A DNA stretch of 30,692 bases from Bacillota bacterium (GCA_023424965.1 JAFADI010000168.1:1-30692); one strand, 5' to 3'. Counted from the stretch's first letter, positions 8,588 through 16,614 are shown. Translations and numbers: made by a program. Notes: a model not told the origin generated them from the sequence alone.

Positions 8588-8616
8588 ATTATAACCAGAA
8601 TTCAACTGCCTGTCAG
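8588..8616 (-). promoter_or_regulatory. Sigma-A promoter for the 7TM kinase/regulator pair
   Basis: On the minus strand: CTGACA (8611-8616, 5 of 6 to consensus), a 17-bp spacer and an exact TATAAT (8588-8593). Transcription would start near 8581, leaving a leader of only about 14 nt with the ribosome site before the ATG at 8567. It is the best promoter match in the window and suggests that the kinase pair can be expressed independently of the DUF362 cassette upstream, although no terminator separates them. Confidence 0.7.
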
Positions 8617-8657
8617 CAATTCCTTCCATCCTGCCCATGTATTTTCCGCATCCGCCT

Positions 8658-9812
8658 CTATCTGAGTACCATCCTGATAAACCAGGGCCTTTTGATATCA
8701 ACGGCATTATAGCTGCACAATTCATGGCAACAAAAGCACCGTATGCATCTATTCAAGTCCACCTGGGGCCTCCCGCCGCCCATTTCAATGGCTTTGGGCG
8801 GACAGGCCCTGGCACACATGCCGCAGCCCTTGCAGGCGCCGTTTTTGAAAAAGGGCCTTGGCTTTATTACCTTGTTCAGCCAGCGGGTAATAAATTTGGG
8901 AAGAAAGATGTTATAAAAATTGAATGCCACTTTCACCGTGGGTTTTTTGAAATCCTTTACCCTGACCCCCTCTATTTTTTCTCCCAGGATGGAAAGGTCT
9001 TTGAGCCGGCCTGTACAGAGCCCCCGTTCCGCCGCCTTTCTGATGGTAGGCACCTGTTCGGGCTTAAGGCCTATGATATCCACCGCTGCCACATCCAGGG
9101 CATAGGGATCTGGCGAGGAAATGACCAGTCCCACCTTTTTTGGCGTTCCATTGGTGGGGCCATAGCCTTCCATGCCCACCACAGCATCCATCACTGTCAG
9201 CACAGGCTTTACAAAGCTGCATATGTCAATCAGCACGTCGGCAAAATCTCCTGTATCTTCAAAACGGAGATGGTATTCGGCCTTGTAGCTTCCGGGGATG
9301 ATTCCGAAAAGGTTCTTTACGGCTCCACTGTAGACGGTCATCATGTGTGTCTTGACTTTGGGAATGTTGATTATTTTGTCCACTTCCAGGACGGGACGGA
9401 TGGTTTTTATACTTTTCATGATGCGGCCTTCAGGATAGGGAACATCGATCATGTCGGTATTGTAGCTCAATTCCGCCCCGCTCCTTTGAGCCGCCTCCTT
9501 CATCCCGCAGGTATCATAAACCGCCTCCAGGGTCCCCCGGGTATAAAAATGGTAACCCCCCGGGCTGTCACCGATGACGGGCTTTCCCCCCGCTTCAAGC
9601 ACAAGTTCCGCCAGAGCCTGTGCGAAGGCGGGATGGGTGGTTGTAACCTTTTCCGGCCTTCTTTTCATCAGCAGATTGACCTTTAAAAGCACTTTGTCGC
9701 CGGGGCTCACAAAGGCGGAAATTCCCCCCAGCAGGTCAATGGACTTCTTTATGGCCTCCCTGACCTTTTGTATGTCATAATCCTCACATTTTACCACAGA
9801 AACAGTTTCCAT
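8658..9812 (-). CDS. DUF362 protein with C-terminal 2[4Fe-4S] ferredoxin domain
   Basis: Function unknown; 384 residues, no signal peptide, so presumably cytoplasmic. Residues 1-290 form a DUF362 domain with its conserved blocks: LLKVNL (42-47), KVKTH (152-156), AVKNLFG (164-170), VVGMEGYGPTNGTP (211-224) and DPYALD (235-240). The C-terminal 60 residues hold two CxxCxxCxxxC clusters, C327/C330/C333/C337 and C356/C359/C362/C366 (plus an extra C361), a bacterial ferredoxin fold for two [4Fe-4S] clusters. The start is set at ATG 9812, eight nt after GGGAG; an upstream start adding 11 residues has no comparable ribosome site. It is the last gene of the four-gene cassette, 46 bp after the permease gene. 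The Fe-S domain implies electron transfer coupled to whatever the DUF362 domain does. Confidence 0.88.
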   Translation of the reverse strand: METVSVVKCEDYDIQKVREAIKKSIDLLGGISAFVSPGDKVLLKVNLLMKRRPEKVTTTHPAFAQALAELVLEAGGKPVIGDSPGGYHFYTRGTLEAVYDTCGMKEAAQRSGAELSYNTDMIDVPYPEGRIMKSIKTIRPVLEVDKIINIPKVKTHMMTVYSGAVKNLFGIIPGSYKAEYHLRFEDTGDFADVLIDICSFVKPVLTVMDAVVGMEGYGPTNGTPKKVGLVISSPDPYALDVAAVDIIGLKPEQVPTIRKAAERGLCTGRLKDLSILGEKIEGVRVKDFKKPTVKVAFNFYNIFLPKFITRWLNKVIKPRPFFKNGACKGCGMCARACPPKAIEMGGGRPQVDLNRCIRCFCCHELCSYNAVDIKRPWFIRMVLR

Positions 9813-9858
9813 ATTTCTTCTCCCACACTCCATACCGGCTATCAACTACCTGATCAGG

Positions 9859-10776
9859 TCATTTTATATAGTGTATGATCCCGAAAATGAAATCGGTGCC
9901 AAATCCCGATACAACGGCAACCAGGATGCTAAAAACAATATATAGGATAAAATTCCTTGCGCCAAGAATTATTTTTACCGCACTCAGGTTTGTCAGCTTT
10001 GTGGCCGGTCCGGACACCATGAAGGCCACCGCCGAACCCGGACTCATCCCCGCATCAAGCCAGGAGCGGACCAGAGGGATGGTTCCTCCGCCACAAACGT
10101 AGACCGGCACACCCATGGAAGCGGCAAGCAGAACCCCCAGCCCGTTGTTATTCCCAAAAAGGTTCAAAATAAAGGTTTTGGGAAAATACTGCTCGAACAA
10201 TGCCGTCAATAGAATTCCAAGGAGAAAATAGGGTGCAGTGATGGTAACGGCTTTGTTCAAGTCCTTTAACAGCCTGATGAGAGCCCTGTCGCCATGGCCG
10301 GTTTTCTTCCTTTCTTCAAAACCGCTAAAGGAAAAAATTTCTTTTCTCTTAAAGAACACTTTCACCAGCAATCCCGCCAGCACTCCTGCCAATATGCAGA
10401 CAAAGGCCCTGACAAGGGCCAGCGGTGTTCCCAGGGCAAAGCTGAAAAGGAGCAGATTGGGATTAAGCAGGATTGAGCTTACCATAAAGGTAGCCAGGAT
10501 GTATTGGGGTACGCCTTTCCGTCCCAGGGCCGCGATGAGGGGTATGGTTCCGTACATGCATATGGGCGAGGCGATCCCCAGGACCGAGGCAGCCACCGCC
10601 GCACCCGGATTGTATTTTTCCCCCTGCAGCCGGGAGACGGCATTTTTTATTTTGTCCGAAGCAAATACCGACAAAAGGGAACCCGCAGCCACACCGGCAA
10701 TCCAGTAGGGAAAAATCAATTTGAATTGAAATACTGTTAAATTGGATAAAATGTACAATTCTCTATATAAATCCAT
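9859..10776 (-). CDS. ArsP_1-like permease (predicted membrane transporter)
   Basis: Polytopic membrane protein of 305 residues, with about eight or more hydrophobic segments, resembling the ArsP_1/UPF0718 (PF03773) permeases. The family's two-fold internal repeat is visible: SPICMYGTIPLIAALGRKG at 70-88 and VPVYVCGGGTIPLVRSWLDAG at 223-243, each with a cysteine (C73, C228) and a GTIPL turn at the start of a re-entrant-like helix. Some family members export organoarsenicals, but there is no arsR or other arsenic gene nearby, so arsenic should not be assumed. The start ATG lies 7 bp after the preceding DUF362 stop, whose TGA forms part of the TGAGG ribosome site, implying translational coupling. 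Substrate unknown. Confidence 0.85.
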   Translation of the reverse strand: MDLYRELYILSNLTVFQFKLIFPYWIAGVAAGSLLSVFASDKIKNAVSRLQGEKYNPGAAVAASVLGIASPICMYGTIPLIAALGRKGVPQYILATFMVSSILLNPNLLLFSFALGTPLALVRAFVCILAGVLAGLLVKVFFKRKEIFSFSGFEERKKTGHGDRALIRLLKDLNKAVTITAPYFLLGILLTALFEQYFPKTFILNLFGNNNGLGVLLAASMGVPVYVCGGGTIPLVRSWLDAGMSPGSAVAFMVSGPATKLTNLSAVKIILGARNFILYIVFSILVAVVSGFGTDFIFGIIHYIK

Positions 10777-10783
10777 TTTAGCC

Positions 10784-11929
10784 TCAGCGGTCGAATTTCA
10801 TTTTTATGCTGTTGAGGTCCGCCCCGTTGACCTTGATTTTGGACAGGTCGGATATCCCGATCTTTTCCTCTCCCGCCCGCTGCACATGGGGGACATCCTC
10901 CACCTTGAAGCCCATAAAGCTCAGCCCCACGGTATCCAACGCCACCGGATCCTTCCCCGCCAGCATGATGTTGGATTTGACGGGAGTGTTGTTTACGGGT
11001 CCATGGCCCTCTCCTCCCACAATTCCCTCAATGACGTTCAATTCCGGCCTTCTTATCCTGTTCAGGTCCAGTATGACCTCCATCATGCCCAGGCCGTGAA
11101 GTCCGCCTTTATCGCCCGACCCGCCGTAGAGTTTGGCGGGAGGAATTCCGAAACAGTTTTTCAGGCTCAAAGACACCACTGCCTGGGGTATGAAATGAGT
11201 CTTCATTTTGGCCACATTGATGACCACATCTGCGTCCATGAATATTTTAGGTACCAGGATTCCTTTTCCCACGAGGCTTTTCTCGGGCTTCAGCTCATAG
11301 CAGTTTTCCTTTTCGGCGTCGTTGAAATTGTAGAACTCAACCCCTGTCAGGCTACCGTATTTGCTGTCCTTCAAATTGAACTCATCAAAAGCATTGCCGT
11401 AGAAATTTCCCTCCGCCACAATAACGCTGGAAGCTCCGCACTGCCAGGCCATGTCCGCCACCTTCTGGACGGCCCTGTAGTCGGTGGTCCTTGCCGAGTC
11501 CGGCAGGGCCATGGTACAGAGATTGGGCTTTATCAACACCATGTCGCCCTTTTTTACGATATCCTTCAAACCGCCTGCATTTTGAATGGCCTCCTCCGTT
11601 ACCTTTGCATAGTCCTCGCCTCTCCCGATGCCTACCACCGGATTGGGGTCCGGTTCTCCCCCCGCCTTCTTTATCAATTCTTCCACATGCCTGTTTTTTT
11701 CTTCCTCATTTTTAAATCTGGGATTTTCCGCTTTTTTCACCAGTACGGATTTGGCCTTGCTCTTGTCCTCACTGCTTGCCGGGGAAGTGCCCTCATCCGC
11801 CTGTGCGGCCGTTTTGGCCCCATCCGCTGCAGATCTGCTCGGCATGTTCTTTATTAAATAACTTCCGAAGGCTGCAATGCACAATACAATGAGGATCCCG
11901 TAAACCACCATCATTTTCATTTTTTTCAT
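10784..11929 (-). CDS. Membrane-anchored DUF362 protein
   Basis: Function unknown; 381 residues. Residues 8-26 are one hydrophobic span after a lysine-rich N-terminus (MKKMKMM), which by the positive-inside rule puts the rest outside the cytoplasm. A low-complexity Ala/Ser/Asp/Lys linker (about 30-68) leads to a DUF362 domain (about 95-380) with the same blocks as the second DUF362 protein of this cassette: LIKPNL (132-137), KMKTH (241-245), SLKNCFG (255-261), IVGGEGHGPVNNTP (303-316) and DPVALD (327-332). No ferredoxin domain and no lipobox. The ATG at 11929 has GGGGGA about 7 nt upstream. It lies 24 bp after one permease gene and 7 bp before the other. It could instead be a secreted protein if the span is cleaved; no clear cleavage site is seen. 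Confidence 0.87.
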   Translation of the reverse strand: MKKMKMMVVYGILIVLCIAAFGSYLIKNMPSRSAADGAKTAAQADEGTSPASSEDKSKAKSVLVKKAENPRFKNEEEKNRHVEELIKKAGGEPDPNPVVGIGRGEDYAKVTEEAIQNAGGLKDIVKKGDMVLIKPNLCTMALPDSARTTDYRAVQKVADMAWQCGASSVIVAEGNFYGNAFDEFNLKDSKYGSLTGVEFYNFNDAEKENCYELKPEKSLVGKGILVPKIFMDADVVINVAKMKTHFIPQAVVSLSLKNCFGIPPAKLYGGSGDKGGLHGLGMMEVILDLNRIRRPELNVIEGIVGGEGHGPVNNTPVKSNIMLAGKDPVALDTVGLSFMGFKVEDVPHVQRAGEEKIGISDLSKIKVNGADLNSIKMKFDR

Positions 11930-11953
11930 CCAACCGTCCCCCTTTTCATTTTT

Positions 11954-12754
11954 TCATCCTATAAAAGCCGGAATTGCCAGGAACACCGCCCATATCACAT
12001 AATACCCCGCAAATGCGGCAAAACCTTTGGGCCTGAGGATTGCAAGCAGCGCCGCCATTTCCGCCAGGTCCATGAACATGTTGAGAATATCCGTAGCCAG
12101 CAGGAAAAAGGGATTGACCACATCATACCTGGAAAACAGGGCCGGTATAAAAGATGTGCTGGGATTGGTGAAAAGCACGCCCATGATACTGAACAGAATG
12201 TACCTGTGAAAGAGCTCATTAAGGCTCACTCCCACAATAAGATATATCGCCGCCCCATTGAGGGTTTCCCGGAAAAGCCGGATGCCGCTGATAAAGCCTT
12301 CAGGCTTTTCCTCCAGCACAGGTATATTTACATTTATCAAACGTCCTCCATTTTCAGGCTTCAGAGCCTTCAGCACCACTCCGGCAAGGACACCGGCGGC
12401 AAAGGCCAGCAGAACACGCCGCACTCCCGTTTTCCATATAAAGCTAGGGTCGTTGAAGGGCACCAGCATGTTGAACAGGGCATTGGAAAAAAACAGTGGA
12501 AGAAGGACATAAATTCTGGTTCCTGCCGAATATAACACCGCCGCCAGGGGAATCAGGCCGAAAATATCCAGGGGGAGCAGCATCCCCGCCGCCGATGCCA
12601 GGATAATCAACCATCCAGCCCTGACAGGACCGGCCCCCGTTGATTTTCTTTTATGGATAAAATAATAGAATGGAACCGCCAGGATACAGCCTGCGGCAAT
12701 TTGTATCATCTGGCAAAAAATAATTTCTCCGATTTTCACGGTTGTCTCTAACAT
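11954..12754 (-). CDS. Diverged ArsP_1-like membrane protein
   Basis: Polytopic membrane protein, 266 residues, first gene of the cassette. By eye it aligns with the permease two genes downstream: LPLDIFGLIPLAAVLYSAG (60-78) matches SPICMYGTIPLIAALGRKG, the block R-x6-AGVLAG-x3-K (113-129) matches R-x6-AGVLAG-x3-K there, and the C-terminal MDLAEMAALLAIL (228-240) matches its TNLSAVKIIL region. It lacks both signature cysteines and the second GTIPL turn, so it may be a degenerate or repurposed subunit. The start is placed at ATG 12754 (GAGG 5 nt upstream); a TTG at 12772 would lie on the predicted transcription start. Homology to the other permease is my reading and needs a profile search. Confidence 0.75.
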   Translation of the reverse strand: MLETTVKIGEIIFCQMIQIAAGCILAVPFYYFIHKRKSTGAGPVRAGWLIILASAAGMLLPLDIFGLIPLAAVLYSAGTRIYVLLPLFFSNALFNMLVPFNDPSFIWKTGVRRVLLAFAAGVLAGVVLKALKPENGGRLINVNIPVLEEKPEGFISGIRLFRETLNGAAIYLIVGVSLNELFHRYILFSIMGVLFTNPSTSFIPALFSRYDVVNPFFLLATDILNMFMDLAEMAALLAILRPKGFAAFAGYYVIWAVFLAIPAFIG

Positions 12755-12777
12755 TCCGGCCTCACAATCCAACTGAA

Positions 12778-12800
12778 ATTATATACCACTACTATATAGT
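12778..12800 (-). promoter_or_regulatory. Candidate promoter and palindromic operator of the DUF362/permease cassette
   Basis: An exact TATAAT on the minus strand at 12778-12783 would place the start site near 12771, 17 nt before the ATG at 12754. No good -35 is found at 16-18 bp, which suggests activator dependence. The perfect 10-bp palindrome ACTATATAGT (12791-12800) sits in the -35/-10 spacer, where a bound repressor would block RNA polymerase. Confidence 0.4.
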
Positions 12801-12841
12801 TAAATGGGTTGACAAAACAGATAATGACTGTAATCACTTTC

Positions 12842-12904
12842 TGACACTTTGTCACTATTTTGGGCCATAAAAAATGACAAATGTCATTTTCACGACATTT
12901 GTCA
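12842..12904. repeat. Cluster of TGACA/TGTCA dyads (putative regulator binding sites)
   Basis: Three dyads in 63 bp: TGACA-CTT-TGTCA (12842-12854), ATGACA-AA-TGTCAT (12874-12887) and GACA-TT-TGTC (12894-12903, followed by A). A lone TGACA lies at 12810-12814. Relative to the predicted start near 12771, the dyad centres fall at about -77, -110 and -128, and the lone half-site near -41. The region is AT-rich and has no U-run, so it is not a terminator of the regulator gene ending at 12922. The binding protein is unknown. Confidence 0.45.
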
Positions 12905-12921
12905 CCGTCCTTCCAATCCCT

Positions 12922-14553
12922 TTATTTTCCTTTATGCGCTTCCTCATACTCCAGGGGCGTCATATTTATGATGTCTTTGAACACCTTGAAGAAGTAGGTA
13001 TAATTGTTGAAGCCCACTTCCTTTACCACATCCTTCAGCTTTATCCCGCCTCTCTGGATCAGCTGCTTTGCATACTCCACCCTCACGTGGTTCAAATACT
13101 CCACAAAGCCCTTGCCGCAGTCCTCCTTGAACACCCTGCTGAGATAGGAGCTGTTTATACCGATATGCTCCGCCGCATCGTTCAACGAAATATTCCTTGC
13201 GTAGTTCCGCTGAATGAATTCGATGGCCTTCTTTGTGGGCTCTGCGTAATTGGGATTTATGCGGGAGATCTCCACCAGTTCCAGGAGCTTTTCATAGACC
13301 TTTCTTATCCACTGCTGCACCTCTGTGACCGTCTCAAACTTTTTCATCTCATCATAGGGTATGTCTTCGTCGGAATACACCATTTTTACATCGATTCCCA
13401 ACTCCCTGGCCACCCTGTTGATGATGTTGATCAGCTCGGCGCAGATCATTTGAATTGATTTGTAGCTTACTTTCTTATCGATGATTTTTTCAAAAACCGA
13501 GTCCAGGCTTTCGTTCACTTTAAGACGGTTGACGGCCTTCAAAGCCGTAATGATATCTTTTTCATCATTGATGTCCAGGTTGAAGTATTCACTTTGAATG
13601 GTAGGCTGGGAAGACTCTTTGATGATCCTGTCCTTTCCCTTGAAAAACCTGTCCTGCAGTGCAACTTCAGCCTCTTTATAAAATTTGCTTATTTCCGAGA
13701 TGTCGCCGAATATCCTGCTGAGGCTGAAGCACGCCGTAATGTTCAGGTACCGCTTGATACTGACCTTGATTCTGTCTACGGCAGTGATGATGTGGTTATA
13801 GATATACAGGTCGCTGCGCATGTTTCCGAAAGAAAATATCACCACGAATTTGCTACCCTCCAGGTGTATGACCAGCGCCTTCCCCGAATCCTTCAATATC
13901 TCCGTGGAGATGTCTGCCACGGAGGAAATGAGCTTGTTTATTTCTTTTGTGGAGAATTTCTCCTGGAGGAAATGGTAATCGTCAATCTCCGCAACCACCA
14001 CCGCCAGATTTTTTGTGTCCAGCTCCAGATTCAGTGAAGCGATTTTCTCTTCGATCTCGCTTTTTTCACTGATAACACCTTGTACCAGCTGTTTTATGAA
14101 GCTCTGCCTCAAAACCGTCCTGCTTTCGGTAAGCTGCTCTTCAAGCAGGTTTTTCCGGGCATGCTCCTGTCTTCCCCGCTGAATAAGTTCTCCCGTCGTC
14201 TTCAGTACCCCCAGGAGAACATCGGAGGTCAGGGTGTGCTTCAGCAGATAATCCACGGCGCCTCTTTTCATACTCTGCCTCACATAGTCAAAATCATCAT
14301 AGCCGCTCAGGGCGATGACCTTGATGCCGGGGTGATTGTGCTCCACATATTCGATCAGGGCAACGCCGTCCATTACAGGCATACTCATGTCCGTAATCAC
14401 AATGTCCGGTGCCTCGTTCTCAATGAGCTGAACCGCATTGGCCCCGTTGGCCGCCTCTCCCGAAATCTCAAAGCCGTATTTTGCCCAATCGACGAGGGTC
14501 TTTATGTTCGTTCTGGCAACGGAATCATCATCCACGATCAATATCTTCAACAC
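12922..14553 (-). CDS. YesN-type response regulator (receiver + AraC DNA-binding domain)
   Basis: Transcription regulator of 543 residues from the GTG at 14553. The receiver has the acidic cluster of LIVDDDS, the phospho-acceptor aspartate in ITDMSMP and the switch lysine in DYLLKH. A long middle region of about 300 residues links to a C-terminal AraC/XylS domain (about 100 residues) with two helix-turn-helix units: ISLNDAAEHIGINSSYLSRVFKE and IKLKDVVKEVGFNNYTYFFKVFK. The longer GTG start at 14562 abuts the ribosome site; the GTG at 14553 sits about 6 nt after AAAGGGTG and gives the usual short N-terminus. It lies 12 bp after the YesM-type kinase stop. Likely target: the sugar operon at 16644-24190, or the DUF362 cassette next downstream. 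Confidence 0.9.
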   Translation of the reverse strand: MLKILIVDDDSVARTNIKTLVDWAKYGFEISGEAANGANAVQLIENEAPDIVITDMSMPVMDGVALIEYVEHNHPGIKVIALSGYDDFDYVRQSMKRGAVDYLLKHTLTSDVLLGVLKTTGELIQRGRQEHARKNLLEEQLTESRTVLRQSFIKQLVQGVISEKSEIEEKIASLNLELDTKNLAVVVAEIDDYHFLQEKFSTKEINKLISSVADISTEILKDSGKALVIHLEGSKFVVIFSFGNMRSDLYIYNHIITAVDRIKVSIKRYLNITACFSLSRIFGDISEISKFYKEAEVALQDRFFKGKDRIIKESSQPTIQSEYFNLDINDEKDIITALKAVNRLKVNESLDSVFEKIIDKKVSYKSIQMICAELINIINRVARELGIDVKMVYSDEDIPYDEMKKFETVTEVQQWIRKVYEKLLELVEISRINPNYAEPTKKAIEFIQRNYARNISLNDAAEHIGINSSYLSRVFKEDCGKGFVEYLNHVRVEYAKQLIQRGGIKLKDVVKEVGFNNYTYFFKVFKDIINMTPLEYEEAHKGK

Positions 14554-14565
14554 GCTTTTCACCCT

Positions 14566-16449
14566 TTAGTCCAAAATTATTGGCAGAGTTATCTCCACCG
14601 TTGTGTAAAGATTGGGAACGCTCTCTATCTGAAGTCCATACTGCTCTCCAAAGTTCATTTTTATCCGTTCATGCACATTGTTGATCCCGATGCCGCTGAA
14701 ATGGGATTTGTTGGTGGCTTCGCCCGAACGGATAATTTCCTCCAGCTTTTCCTGGGGGATCCCCACGCCGTTATCCGTCACGGTAATCTTTATATCCTTT
14801 TCGTACCTGAAGCCTTTTACAACAATCATCCCCTGTCCCTCCATGGGTTCTATCCCATGGATGAGCGCATTCTCCACCACCGGCTGAAGGAGGAATTTCA
14901 ATATCTTATAGTTCAGGATTTCTTCCTCGATTTCGAAGCGCACGTGGAATTTATTGTAGTATCGGTATTCCTGGATGTTGATATAGTTCTTTATATATTC
15001 TATTTCTTCCCCAATGCTTATGAAGTCTCCGCCCTTTCCCATGCTCACATGGAGGAGCTGGATCAGCGAAGTGATAATATTTTCAATATTTTCCGCCTTC
15101 TGGACACCGGCCAGCCACTTGACCGTGTTCAGGGTGTTGGATAGAAAATGGGGGCTTATCTGGGCCTGGAGGGCTTTGAGCTCCGCATTGCGCTTCTGCT
15201 TCTCCTTATTTTTAACATTGTCCATCAATATCCGGATGTCGTTTAGCATCATGTTGAAGTTCCCCGTAACCTCCCCGATCTCATCCCCGCCCGTATCGGT
15301 GATGTTGACGGATAGGTTGCCCTTTTTGGCTTCATTCATCGCCTTTACCAGCTTTTTCAGGGGGCGGGATATGCTGAGGGAAAACACATAGGACAGCAGC
15401 ACTGCCAGCACAAAACAGCCAATACTGAGAAGCAGCACATTTACCCAGATTTTTTGGGATTCCGAGTTCAAATAGGAGTAGGGTACGGTGCACACCACAT
15501 ACCATTGGGCCCTGTTCAAAGGTGAAAAGGCCACAAGGTACTGCTTGCCGTCAATTTCCAGATTGAATACCTTTTTGCCGGTACCGTCGCCGGAATTGAT
15601 TTTCTCAAGCAAAAGGCCATTTTTATAAGGCGCTGCCACGGGAATCCCGGAATTCCTGCTGGAAACCACCAGTCCGCCGGAATTGATGACGAAGATGTCC
15701 GCCCCTTCCCCAATGTCGATATTCCTGTATATGTTGGAAAAAAACCTTTCATTGGTGCGGATCAGCATGGACCCGATCACTTCCCCCGAGTTAATGGATT
15801 TTATGGCCCTCCCCAGGAGTATTCCGTTATTTCTGTTTATCTGGTCCGCACTGGTGGCATATTGGACCAGCCTCTCCTCATAGTCCTCGTTTATGGCTTT
15901 CCATACGGGTTCCCCTTCTTTGTTGTTGATTTCCTCCAGGTATTCGTCAAGGATGTCTTTTTTGAGCTTTAAACTGAAGCCAAGGTCACCGTAGGCAATA
16001 ATTTTTTCTTTCTCCGGACTGAACAGCAGCACATCCGATACATCGTGCAAAAAGGAAAATTTCTTCACCAGGTCGTCCTTCATACCCATCTGGGCATCCT
16101 TGACGTCCCACTCCGACATGCTGCCGATCTGGGAAAGGGTGTTTTGAACCTTATTGGAAAACTGAATCTCAATACTGTCATACTCCAGCCTTGCCAGCTC
16201 CCTTTCGATGTTCTCGCCCACCTGGCTCATGACCTGGACCGAGTATGTGCTTATTTTGGAGGTTATGGCATTGTTGGATTCACGGTATGAAAAAATACCG
16301 GTGATAATCAGCGGCACCAGTGAGAGTATGAGGAACAGGATAATGAGCCTCGCCTGTATTTTTATGTTTCTAAAGAGTTTTGCCAGTGTCGAAATCAACT
16401 GTAAAAAATGATGCAAAAAGCCTACGAGTATATCCAGCTTAATTCTCAC
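14566..16449 (-). CDS. YesM-type sensor histidine kinase (Cache-like sensor, HAMP)
   Basis: Membrane sensor kinase, 627 residues. First span about 34-54, an extracytoplasmic sensor region of about 280 residues (Cache-like, ending near SQKIWVN), second span about 335-358, then a HAMP domain (SRPLKKLVKAMNEAKKGNL). The His_kinase (PF06580) motif LKALQAQISPHFLSNTLNT carries H434. The HATPase has N-box VVENALIHGI, G1 DNGVGIP and G2 HFSGIGINNVHER. The start is GTG at 16449, with AAGGAGATC 6 nt upstream. It forms an operon with the AraC-type regulator that follows. Such pairs usually sense extracellular or SBP-bound sugars and control a neighbouring ABC importer, here the alpha-galactoside-type operon. 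Confidence 0.92.
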   Translation of the reverse strand: MRIKLDILVGFLHHFLQLISTLAKLFRNIKIQARLIILFLILSLVPLIITGIFSYRESNNAITSKISTYSVQVMSQVGENIERELARLEYDSIEIQFSNKVQNTLSQIGSMSEWDVKDAQMGMKDDLVKKFSFLHDVSDVLLFSPEKEKIIAYGDLGFSLKLKKDILDEYLEEINNKEGEPVWKAINEDYEERLVQYATSADQINRNNGILLGRAIKSINSGEVIGSMLIRTNERFFSNIYRNIDIGEGADIFVINSGGLVVSSRNSGIPVAAPYKNGLLLEKINSGDGTGKKVFNLEIDGKQYLVAFSPLNRAQWYVVCTVPYSYLNSESQKIWVNVLLLSIGCFVLAVLLSYVFSLSISRPLKKLVKAMNEAKKGNLSVNITDTGGDEIGEVTGNFNMMLNDIRILMDNVKNKEKQKRNAELKALQAQISPHFLSNTLNTVKWLAGVQKAENIENIITSLIQLLHVSMGKGGDFISIGEEIEYIKNYINIQEYRYYNKFHVRFEIEEEILNYKILKFLLQPVVENALIHGIEPMEGQGMIVVKGFRYEKDIKITVTDNGVGIPQEKLEEIIRSGEATNKSHFSGIGINNVHERIKMNFGEQYGLQIESVPNLYTTVEITLPIILD

Positions 16450-16523
16450 AATGATCTCCTTGTTCTATGGATAGGATGCGGGAAACCAGCTTTTCTCTGA
16501 TACAGTGGGAAACTTCCGGTTCA

Positions 16524-16552
16524 ATTATACCACTCTTTTAAAACAAATTCCA
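16524..16552 (-). promoter_or_regulatory. Candidate promoter of the YesM/YesN pair
   Basis: Minus strand: exact TATAAT (16524-16529) with a weak TGGAAT (16547-16552) at 17 bp. It lies about 75 nt before the GTG start of the kinase and directly beyond the terminator of the sugar operon, which is where a separate promoter is expected. Confidence 0.4.
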
Positions 16553-16556
16553 TCCA

Positions 16557-16602
16557 AAAGGAAAGGGCCTCTGAAAGCCGTTGTTTCAGAAGCCCCTCCT
16601 TT
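16557..16602 (-). terminator. Intrinsic terminator of the sugar-utilisation operon
   Basis: Inverted repeat with core arms TCTGAAA (16570-16576) and TTTCAGA (16584-16590), extended outward by GGGC/GCCC and GGA/TCC with small bulges, followed on the minus strand by a T-rich TTTCCTTTT tract. It lies about 40 bp after the hydrolase stop codon and separates it from the YesM promoter. Confidence 0.75.
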
Positions 16603-16614
16603 ATTCATCCATTC

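Noticed and set aside
8640..8657. Terminator between the DUF362-ferredoxin gene and the kinase gene
   Set aside because: Only a 4-bp imperfect stem near the stop codon and no U-run; read-through cannot be excluded.
9859..10776. Calling the permease an arsenic exporter (arsP)
   Set aside because: Only family resemblance supports it; no arsR, arsC or related gene is nearby, and the partners are DUF362 proteins.
8637..11857. Long plus-strand frames opposite the DUF362 and permease genes (8637-9686, 10742-11857)
   Set aside because: They mirror well-supported minus-strand genes; their products are low-complexity mixtures without motifs.
12809..12837. Plus-strand TTGACA followed 17 bp later by TAATCA
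   Set aside because: It would transcribe antisense into the AraC-type regulator with no gene to serve; the -10 is poor and the TTGACA is better explained as one of the TGACA half-sites.
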